In this document: positions 1 to 5,531 of the stretch, piece by piece
Layout: the number at the start of each line of letters is the position of its first letter
Numbering within the stretch: the first letter of the stretch is position 1
NCBI GenBank assembly: GCA_964418415.1
Contig: CAYQLB010000034.1
Location: 1 to 6,993, forward strand
Direction of reading: 5' to 3'
DNA length: 6,993 nucleotides
Source: CAJBLF01 sp964418415
GTDB taxonomy: Bacteria > Patescibacteriota > Gracilibacteria > Absconditabacterales > Absconditicoccaceae
Made by a program: the position numbers and the translations under genes
The notes under the pieces: generated by a model
What the model was told of the DNA's origin: nothing
Database searches by the model: none
The model's input: only the letters and a program-made list of their open reading frames with translations

Positions 1-398
1 TAGAAAAATTTCTTCTCCTCATCTACTTTTTCTCTCGCTTTATTTAAGAATGGCTGCATTTTTTCTTCTACATTTGGATTAGGATCTTGGAGAAATTTAC
101 TCAATTCTGAACTCTTTTCTGCAGCTCTCTTGATATGAACGTAATATTTACTCAATTCTGCTACGACATCATTGAGATCATCATTTTTTTCTAGTAATTC
201 TGTAGTTTTTTGTTTTAATAAGGCGTTCTGTTGAACGTATTCTTCGAGTTCATTGCTAAGATATTCTACTTCTTTTCCTGCTTCTTTAAGATTAGATCTA
301 AGTTGATTTATAGTGTCTTTGTGCTGATACCTGAGGTAGAAAATAAAGTACCCCAATAAACCACCTCCTATTGCAGCCAAAATGATATATCACGTCAT
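1..398 (-). CDS. Membrane-anchored coiled-coil protein, partial (C-terminal end at or beyond window edge)
   Basis: I do not recognise a family. Read with UGA as glycine (codon 3), the product starts MTGYIILAAIGGGLLGYFIF, one hydrophobic N-terminal segment (residues about 3-20) with a glycine-rich GGGLLG face, then a basic RYQHK stop-transfer patch. Residues 24-132 are charged and predicted helical, rich in E, K, L and N with heptad-like spacing, as expected for a coiled coil on the cytoplasmic side. An in-frame TAA just upstream fixes ATG 398 as the first possible start. The last two bases in the window read TA-, so the protein either ends here at 132 residues or continues. The architecture recalls the N terminus of RNase Y or RmuC-like proteins, but no catalytic domain is visible and I would not assign it. 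A divergent promoter separates it from the ART-like gene. Confidence 0.75.
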
Positions 399-428
399 CG
401 TTATTGTTTAGATATGTAAAACAGAGAT

Positions 429-456
429 ACTATAGTAGTTTATCGTGGAAAATCAA
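429..456 (-). promoter_or_regulatory. Promoter of the membrane coiled-coil gene
   Basis: On the minus strand a -35 box TTGATT (456-451) and a -10 box TATAGT (434-429) are separated by 16 bp. The predicted transcript would start near 422, giving a leader of about 24 nt before ATG 398. Seen in sequence; promoter function is inferred. Confidence 0.5.
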
Positions 457-479
457 ATAAAAACATAGTGACAGAAAAT

Positions 480-508
480 TTGATAAAATAATGATAAGTG
501 AGTATAAT
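480..508 (+). promoter_or_regulatory. Promoter of the ART-like gene
   Basis: TTGATA (480-485), a 17-bp spacer, then a perfect TATAAT (503-508). Transcription would begin near 515, leaving about 22 nt of leader before ATG 537. This supports the 537 start over internal starts such as GTG 576, which would be chosen if UGA were read as stop. Confidence 0.7.
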
Positions 509-536
509 TAGGAGTATTTATAGATAATATAGTACT

Positions 537-1388
537 ATGGCTATGAAACATGACTATCTAAAACAATGATGAAATGTGGGTTTGGTGCATGAAAATGAGA
601 AACCGAAAACAGGAAATGAATATAGAGAGAGATTGCAAGATGTAGATCTAAAAAAGGATATTCTATCAGCATTTGATCAGGATGATATTTTTCAAGAAAT
701 ACAAACATCAATATCTCCTGAATTACAAGGGGAAATAAAAGATCTTGTGGAGAAAAATATACAAAAAGGGCTTTTGGATATAAAAAATGCAAAAGCATAT
801 ATAGAGAGAGATGGTGAAAAGAAAGAAAGTGATCTCTTTGTGTCGATAAAACAAAGATATGGTTTGAAAATTGCTGTATTGACGTGGATCAAAGTAAGGA
901 CAAAAGCTTTTAAAAGATGGTTTGGGGACTGGGAGCATGATAGTGAACATACGAGCAAAGTAGTTGATGCACATGGAGAGCCATTGGTGATGTTTAGATG
1001 AGATGATAGAGGAAAAAGTTTTTTTGAAAAAAGGCATAATATAAAAAATAAATATGGAAATGGTGTATATGTTACCAAAAATTATGAAACAGCTTTGGGA
1101 ATAGCACAAACATGGTATGATACTCCAATAGTATATCCAGTTTTTGTAAAATCATATAAAATACAATCTTATCCTAAAAGTAAGATGATTCCCAATGAGT
1201 TTTTTTTGAAAGCAGTTGGATCCTTAAAAAAAGAGGATATAATAGCTTTTACAAACAATCTTCATAAACAGTGAATAGATTTGAATATCAATGATTTTAT
1301 GGAAATGAGTCTTGGCGATGGAAATCAAGTAAAATCTATATATAACACAGGAGAATTTCAGGAATGAATAAATGATATATTTACATAA
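537..1388 (+). CDS. ADP-ribosyltransferase-like protein (ART-PolyVal type), stand-alone
   Basis: A 283-residue protein when UGA is read as glycine (residues 11, 12, 155, 246, 277); it ends with TAA. Residues 1-110 are hydrophilic and probably helical, with no recognised domain. From about residue 120 it follows the pattern I know from ART domains of phage and mobile-element polyvalent proteins: FKRWFGDWE (W128), then SKVVDAHGEPLVMFRG, then GNGVYVTKN (174-182), an alanine helix, and VYPVFVKSYKI. In that family the usual motif is YHGT; here it is FRGD, with Arg154 replacing the histidine and Gly155 encoded by UGA. The GVYVT stretch matches the second ART strand. If active it would move ADP-ribose from NAD+ to a protein or nucleic acid, but the substrate is unknown and activity is uncertain because of the altered motif. 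No signal peptide and no adjacent immunity or antitoxin gene are visible. It has its own promoter and converges on the HU gene. Gene call is sure; the ART assignment is from motif memory. Confidence 0.75.
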
Positions 1389-1417
1389 AAAAAAACCCGC
1401 CGAAGCGGGCTTTTTTT
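1387..1417. terminator. Bidirectional intrinsic terminator between ART-like gene and HU
   Basis: A 5-bp GC stem, cccgc (1396-1400) with gcggg (1405-1409), around a 4-nt loop, flanked by nine A on the left and seven T on the right. On the minus strand the loop is UUCG closed by C-G, the extra-stable tetraloop, and the stem gains a G-U pair, so it looks tuned for HU. On the plus strand it follows directly after the ART-like stop codon, whose last two bases lie in the A run. Confidence 0.9.
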
Positions 1418-1432
1418 ATAGGGTATCATCAA

Positions 1433-1714
1433 TTAAGATTTCTTGATAGCACCTTTAAATTCTGATCCAGCTTTGAAAGTAACTACTTTCATTGCAGGGA
1501 TGTTGATTGTTTGAGAAGGATTTTGTGGGTTAACACCTTTTCTAGCTTTTCTTTTTGAAGCTTTGAAAGTTCCGAATCCTTGAACTCTAACTTCTCCTGA
1601 TTTCTTAACACCACCGATAACAGTTTCGATGAAAGCATTAACTAATTCAGAAGCTAACTTCTTAGAAACACCTAATTGTTCTGCTAGGCTAGCAATAAGA
1701 GCTGTCTTTGTCAT
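1433..1714 (-). CDS. hup: DNA-binding protein HU
   Basis: A 93-residue protein of the HU/IHF family, the usual length. N-terminal helices run from TKTALIASLAEQLGVSKK through the dimer region. GEVRVQGFGTFKASKR is the conserved beta-strand GFGTF segment, and KARKGVNPQNP is the DNA-binding arm with the intercalating proline. IPAMKVVTFKAGSEFK is the conserved C-terminal part. It acts as a dimer that bends and compacts the chromosome. The NPQNP arm in place of the common NPQTGE is a mild variation. It is monocistronic: its own promoter upstream and a strong terminator downstream. Unlike most neighbours it has no UGA glycine codon; all nine glycines use GGT or GGA, which fits high expression. HU and IHF subunits cannot be told apart with certainty, but HU is more likely. 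Confidence 0.97.
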   Translation of the reverse strand: MTKTALIASLAEQLGVSKKLASELVNAFIETVIGGVKKSGEVRVQGFGTFKASKRKARKGVNPQNPSQTINIPAMKVVTFKAGSEFKGAIKKS

Positions 1715-1752
1715 GTGTACAAATAATTACTAAATAAAAAGAATTGTGTACA
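1714..1752. repeat. Pair of 8-bp direct repeats in the HU leader
   Basis: The octamer tgtgtaca occurs at 1714-1721, touching the HU start codon, and at 1745-1752, at the predicted transcription start. The copies are 31 bp apart, about three helical turns, and each contains the palindrome tgtaca. They could be operator half-sites, for example for autoregulation, but this is only inferred from position. Confidence 0.35.
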
Positions 1753-1758
1753 GCAATG

Positions 1759-1786
1759 ATAATAGTATACAGGGACTGTATTTCAA
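1759..1786 (-). promoter_or_regulatory. Promoter of the HU gene
   Basis: Minus strand: -35 TTGAAA (1786-1781), 16-bp spacer, -10 TATTAT (1764-1759). Predicted start near 1752, with a leader of about 38 nt that lacks a Shine-Dalgarno sequence. Confidence 0.6.
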
Positions 1787-1988
1787 GAGATTTTGGTAGT
1801 AAAATAGAAAACAAAGAGTAATGATAAGTTATAAGGTAAGAATTAGCTTTACTCGTTATTTTGTGGTCATATCTGGGTATTTAGAGTTGACATTTTATTA
1901 AATATATACTACAAAAAATAATAATAATTAGGAAAAGCCTTACGAGATGCGGACTCAAAAAACACTATCAAGAAATTACTACTATATA
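1787..1988. other. Intergenic stretch between the HU promoter and the sigma factor stop
   Basis: Together with the HU leader, this is the longest non-coding part of the window (1715-1988, 274 bp). I find no tRNA fold and no clear hairpin-plus-T-tract terminator for the operon ending at 1989. A plus-strand TTGACA (1887-1892) is followed by TATACT at 12 bp or a poor TACAAA at 17 bp, so it is not a convincing promoter. A 26-codon plus-strand frame (1821-1901) is present but unsupported. Positions 1931-1955 form a locally GC-richer island that I cannot explain. Confidence 0.4.
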
Positions 1989-2555
1989 TTAGGAAATGTT
2001 TTCCAATAATTTCTTCAATTGTTTGATAGCTCTTGATACTCTTTGTCTTACTACTTCGTTGGAAAGTCAGGTGAGAAGTGATATTTCTTCGTTGGATTTT
2101 TCTTCTATAAATCTAAAATAGATCATATCTTTACTGATATCATCCAATCTTTTTATAGCACTTTGTATATGTTCAAACTTAAAATCATGCTCTAGAAGCT
2201 GGGTTAAATCGATATCATCCATGAGCGTATCTTCAAATTGTTCTCCTTCTTTGTTTGGTTGTAATTCTGTGAAGGGTGTATCACTATTTTTCTTGAAAAA
2301 ATCTTTTATAGTGTTTTTAAATATTGTCCAAAAATACGCAGTGAAAGATTGATCTTCTTTGTATGATTTGATTGCTTCTCGAAATTTTACATAGAAGTCG
2401 GAAATGATATCTTCAGCATCCACTTTGGATATGAAGTAGTTTGTATTGATATAACGGAAAAACATGTCGACCGTTTGCACATAGAATTGATTGAATGCAT
2501 TTTGATCTTGTTGTTTAAGTTTTTTTATATTCTCTATATCAAATGCTATAGTCAT
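1989..2555 (-). CDS. ECF-type RNA polymerase sigma factor (sigma-70 family)
   Basis: A 188-residue protein, typical for extracytoplasmic-function sigma factors with only regions 2 and 4. Region 2 spans about residues 15-90: DAEDIISDFYVKFREAI is the core-binding helix and AYFWTIFKNTIKDFFKK the -10 recognition helix. An acidic linker with EDTLMDDIDL follows. Region 4 (about 130-185) holds the helix-turn-helix EEKSNEEISLLTGLSNEV followed by VRQRVSRAIKQLKKLL. Gly163 in the turn is encoded by UGA; read as stop it would remove the -35 recognition helix, so the frame must continue to the TAA at 1991-1989. It directs core polymerase to a dedicated promoter set. It is the last gene of the yraN-ctpA-ferredoxin-sigma operon, 30 bp after the ferredoxin. 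No anti-sigma gene is visible nearby. Family is sure; subgroup and regulon are unknown. Confidence 0.93.
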
Positions 2556-2585
2556 ATATCAGTATGGAGTAAATAGAATAATATA

Positions 2586-2915
2586 TTACATATGTTTTTC
2601 TAATATGACTGTATACTGTTGTTGGTCCTTTAGGGAATCACTCTTAATACCACCTACACAAGCAAATACTTCCTTGAAAGATCAATCTTCATTTCTTTCG
2701 AGCGGTTTAAGAGGAGTGGAAATCTTGTCTATCTGGATATGTTCTTGTCCTGCAATAATTTTACATTTACATATTCAACACATACCGACTCCACACGAAG
2801 TGGGGAATGCTACGTCATGATTTCTTGCTATCTGAGCTATACTCATGTTATCTTCACCAGAAAATTCTGCTATCAGTGTTTTGTCAGGTTGTTGAAGTTG
2901 TATGGTTACGGTCAT
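2586..2915 (-). CDS. Plant-type [2Fe-2S] ferredoxin
   Basis: A 109-residue protein visible only with UGA as glycine (residues 47 and 78), absent as an ORF under the standard code. It has the beta-grasp ferredoxin pattern: N-terminal strands MTVTIQLQQPDKTLIAEF, helix SIAQIARNHDV, then the cluster loop TSCGVGMCGICKCKI with Cys41, Cys46 and Cys49 in Cx4Cx2C spacing. The fourth ligand is Cys86 in EVFACVGG. The UGA at residue 47 encodes the conserved glycine of CGxC. It is a cytoplasmic one-electron carrier; no signal peptide is present. The partner reductase or oxidase is not in the window. It lies 21 bp after ctpA and 30 bp before the sigma factor, so it is almost surely co-transcribed. An adrenodoxin-like or XylT-like electron-transfer role is possible; the partner cannot be inferred. 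Confidence 0.92.
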
Positions 2916-2936
2916 AGAATAGAGTAAGAGAATAAA

Positions 2937-4211
2937 TTATTTCATAAGGGTGATGAGTGCTTCTTTGGCTTTTTCGAGCTGGTTGTCATAACCATCCTTG
3001 AGATATCTATCGGTATCGAATTCCACTATAATATCAGGTGCAGCTCAAGTAGTATCTATATTGACGCCATTGGGTGCATATCGTTTTCCTACCGTGTATT
3101 TGAGCGATGCTCCATCGTCGAAACTTTCTAAAGTTTGGATAGATCCTTTTCCGAAGGTTTGGGTTCCTATAAGCTTCGCACCTATATTTTGTTGTAATGC
3201 TAAAGCGATAATCTCACCTGCGGAAGCAGTCATCCCATCGATAAGTACGACAACTGGTATATTTTCTAGATCACCATATCCTTCAGAAATCATTTTTTCG
3301 TCTTCGAAAGTGGTATATTTAGCACTTACAATCAATTTACCTTTTGGAATAAAGTGAGATGCTACTTCCACAGCAATAGGTAAGAATCCTCAACCATTAC
3401 CCCTCAAATCAATGATAATTCATCAGATTTTTTCCTTTTTGAGCTCACTGATGGTAGTTTTAAGAAGATTCTCTGTTTCTTCTCCGATGATAGAAATATT
3501 GATATATCCGATATTTCCTTTGGATCATGTCAAAATCTTACTATTAACAGAAGGGATACTGAGTTGTTCCCTGGTAATAGTTTTTTCTATGATGTCTTTA
3601 TTACTTTCCTTATCAATTCTTTCTATAGTTAGAGTAACAGTAGTTCACTTTGGTCATCTGATGAGTTTTACAGCATCGTTAGCATCCATATTTTTGGTTG
3701 ATCAACTACCTATGAGAACAATTCTATCCAAAATCTTTAGTCCTGCTTTGAATGCAGGAGAGCCTTTAATAATCTCATCGATTTGAATATAGTAATCTTT
3801 TTTACTGATAACAGCACCGATACCTTCGAATGCTGATTCTCCTTTGAGCTCTTCTTGGAATCAAGAATTTTGCTCGCTATCCATATAGACAGTGTAAGGG
3901 TCTTCGAGAGCATCTACATATGCTTTGATAGCATTATCAAGCATTTTGCCGGTATTGATTTTGTGGGTGTCATAATACGTAGTCTGAAGAATAGTATATA
4001 TAGTATCGAAACGTTCATATTTTTTATCGCTTAATCCAAGTTCCTTAGTATTGATAACGTTTTTGATAGATGAAATAAGTGCATCCAGATTAAGTTTTCC
4101 TTCTTGGATGATGGGCTGGCGTAATGAATTCCATTCATGGCCAATCTGCCATAAAAAACCACCGAGCAATATTCAGAGTATAAATAGTATAAGCACTTTA
4201 GTTCTTTTCAT
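2937..4211 (-). CDS. ctpA: Carboxy-terminal processing protease, S41 family
   Basis: A 424-residue serine protease of the CtpA/Prc family, close to the usual length. Residues 1-20 (MKRTKVLILFILGILLGGF) form an uncleaved membrane anchor or signal, so the enzyme acts outside the membrane. Residues about 40-125 form the N-terminal helical part with the EDPYTVYM segment seen in S41 proteases. The PDZ domain, about 126-200, begins FEGIGAVI and contains GSPAFKAGL. The catalytic core has IIDLRGNGGG (268-275), TASAGEI with Ser330 as nucleophile, and TFGKGSIQ with Lys355 as general base and Gln359; the 25-residue Ser-Lys spacing equals that of E. coli Prc. Ten glycines are encoded by UGA, including two in tandem before the DLRGN strand. 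It cleaves proteins at exposed C termini in envelope quality control. It lies 22 bp after yraN and 21 bp before the ferredoxin. The start ATG 4211 gives the complete anchor. Confidence 0.95.
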
Positions 4212-4233
4212 GTTTTGTATATACAGATAAATT

Positions 4234-4581
4234 TTACGTACTGGTTACGTCCTCATAGACCTCAAATATAGAATTATTCTTAACGAATACAACATCAAGT
4301 ACATATGGCTTGTGAGTAGGATGTTTAAGCAGATATCGCTCTATGGTTTTTTTGACAGTTCAGAGTTTTTTTGGGGTGATATAGTCGAAGAGGTCATCTA
4401 TATGATTTACCACCTTTACTTCCACGAAGGTCAGAAGTTTATCATTTTCTAAAATCAAATCCAGTTCTCCATTTTGGATTTTGTACTTTCTTGCTAATAG
4501 GGTATGTCATGTATTCTGATAGTATTCAGCTACGATCGCTTCTCATTCGTCGCCTTTGTTCTTCTTGTACTTCGTATCCAT
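4234..4581 (-). CDS. yraN: YraN/UPF0102-family endonuclease-like protein
   Basis: A 115-residue protein with three UGA glycines (13, 25, 74). Its pattern matches the YraN family: KGDEGEAIVAEYY at the N terminus, GHTLLARKY, then GELDLILENDKLLTFVEVK. Asp41, Glu54 and Lys56 fit the PD-(D/E)XK nuclease-like core (D...ExK) of this family, whose true substrate remains unclear. Length is normal. It is the first gene of the operon with ctpA, the ferredoxin and the sigma factor. An in-frame ATG lies 24 bases upstream (4605) and would add eight residues; I prefer 4581 because the family usually starts shortly before the KGxxGE motif and because 4605 lies practically at the predicted transcription start. 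In many bacteria yraN sits beside rnhB or ribosomal genes; here it does not. Confidence 0.88.
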
Positions 4582-4613
4582 CTGTAGGGTCTCATATAAA
4601 CACATATACAGGA

Positions 4614-4641
4614 ATTGTATCACTTAGGTGGAATTTTTCAA
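4614..4641 (-). promoter_or_regulatory. Promoter of the yraN-ctpA-ferredoxin-sigma operon
   Basis: Minus strand: -35 TTGAAA (4641-4636), 16-bp spacer, -10 TACAAT (4619-4614). Predicted start around 4607. It begins only 3 bp beyond the T-tract of the lysozyme terminator. The boxes resemble housekeeping sigma-70 sites and match the other promoters here, so the operon need not depend on its own ECF sigma factor for basal expression. Confidence 0.7.
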
Positions 4642-4644
4642 TAG

Positions 4645-4669
4645 AAAAAAAGGCCCGTAGATAACGGGC
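4645..4669 (-). terminator. Intrinsic terminator of the GH25 lysozyme gene
   Basis: A perfect 6-bp stem, gcccgt (4653-4658) with acgggc (4664-4669), and a 5-nt loop. Read on the minus strand it is followed by C and seven T (4651-4645). It begins 5 bp after the lysozyme stop codon. Confidence 0.92.
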
Positions 4670-4674
4670 ACTAT

Positions 4675-5412
4675 TTATTTTATTCTGATATTGTTGAGGT
4701 AACGGACATCATTTCCATCAGTCCAATTTTCTGGAATGCCCGGGACACGAACATGTTCAGCAAACTGATAGATGGCAGCTTTTTTTATGATGGTATCATC
4801 TCTTCTATGTTCTGAATAGGCAGCAATCCACAAAGGATACTTATTAAATTCTTTATAGGGCATTAAATTGTTCCTATAAAAAGCATATCCTGTATAGATC
4901 ATAGGAGTTACACCATAGTGTGTTTCCGCCACATCCAGCCAGTTTTTCAATCCTGCTCTGAGTTTTTTCATAGACTGTATCTTGCTAGGGATCTCGATAT
5001 CCAAGATAGGGATGATATCTCCTTTTTTTACATCAACGGTTTTAATATAGTTTTGAGCCTGTTTATTGGAATTTTCGTTGGGATCATAGTAATGATACGC
5101 TCCCACGATAAACCCTTCTTTTTTGGCTGCATCCCAGTTTTCCTGGAATTTTTTGTCTTTTCTATCATCACCCATAGTAGAGCGGATGATGACGAATTGG
5201 ATAGGGGCATGTTTTTCTTGATTTTTAACTATCTTCCAATCGATATCACCATTATATTGTGATACATCGATACCAAAAGCGGTACTATCATCAGTTTGCA
5301 CCACTATGTCATCATCTGGTTGTTGAGGATAACGGGTAACTAATGAAAAGACGGTAGTCAAGAAGAAAAAAGCTGCAAAAATCCACCCTAAGTGTTTTTT
5401 TATTTTCTTCAT
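4675..5412 (-). CDS. GH25 family lysozyme (N-acetylmuramidase), membrane-anchored or secreted
   Basis: A 245-residue protein. Residues 8-26 are a hydrophobic anchor or signal after a basic MKKIKKH start, and a polar linker (27-45) leads to the catalytic barrel. Family signs are FGIDVSQYNGDIDW (Asp49 in the first strand), FVIIRSTMG, GAYHYYDP (104-111), IPILDIE with Asp138 and Glu140 as the acidic catalytic pair, PLWIAAY (193-199) and YQFAE (215-219). Length fits one GH25 domain with no cell-wall-binding repeats. It hydrolyses the beta-1,4 bond between N-acetylmuramic acid and N-acetylglucosamine outside the membrane. It is a single-gene unit with its own promoter and terminator. None of its 12 glycines uses UGA, in contrast to its neighbours, which may reflect high expression or later acquisition. 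Roles could be wall remodelling or attack on a host or prey wall; the sequence does not decide. Confidence 0.95.
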   Translation of the reverse strand: MKKIKKHLGWIFAAFFFLTTVFSLVTRYPQQPDDDIVVQTDDSTAFGIDVSQYNGDIDWKIVKNQEKHAPIQFVIIRSTMGDDRKDKKFQENWDAAKKEGFIVGAYHYYDPNENSNKQAQNYIKTVDVKKGDIIPILDIEIPSKIQSMKKLRAGLKNWLDVAETHYGVTPMIYTGYAFYRNNLMPYKEFNKYPLWIAAYSEHRRDDTIIKKAAIYQFAEHVRVPGIPENWTDGNDVRYLNNIRIK

Positions 5413-5446
5413 ATATTTTTATAGTTTATTTGTTTCTATAAAAGAA

Positions 5447-5474
5447 TTTATATATATTACAAAGATAAAGTCAA
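5447..5474 (-). promoter_or_regulatory. Promoter of the GH25 lysozyme gene
   Basis: Minus strand: -35 TTGACT (5474-5469), 16-bp spacer, -10 TATAAA (5452-5447). Predicted start near 5440, leader about 28 nt, AT-rich and without a Shine-Dalgarno sequence. Confidence 0.65.
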
Positions 5475-5531
5475 TATATAAATAAATTCATTTTATATGG
5501 CAAATGTAAGGATATTCTCTATATAGAAGAT

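Noticed and set aside
541..1109. Minus-strand open frames opposite the ART-like gene
   Set aside because: Compositional shadows rich in F, S and I with no family motif, lying opposite a well-supported plus-strand gene with promoter and terminator.
1821..1901. 26-codon plus-strand frame starting MISYKVRISF in the HU-sigma intergenic region
   Set aside because: Too short to support; no promoter at proper distance, no convincing ribosome site and no recognisable peptide family.
1887..1915. Plus-strand TTGACA as a promoter for an RNA antisense to the sigma gene end
   Set aside because: The -35 is perfect but the -10 candidates are at 12 bp (too close) or of poor sequence at 17 bp; no RNA structure or terminator follows.
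1931..1960. GC-richer island considered as a tRNA fragment
   Set aside because: No cloverleaf, anticodon arm or CCA end can be drawn on either strand.
2586..2915. UGA as tryptophan (table 4) or selenocysteine
   Set aside because: UGA falls on conserved glycines (CGxC, GGTF, GLTIETRP), tryptophan is encoded by TGG elsewhere (for example W128 of the ART-like protein), and 28 selenocysteines without SECIS-like structures are implausible.
2605..3786. Plus-strand open frames opposite the ferredoxin and ctpA
   Set aside because: They are antisense to recognised domains, have no family motif and end at arbitrary places.
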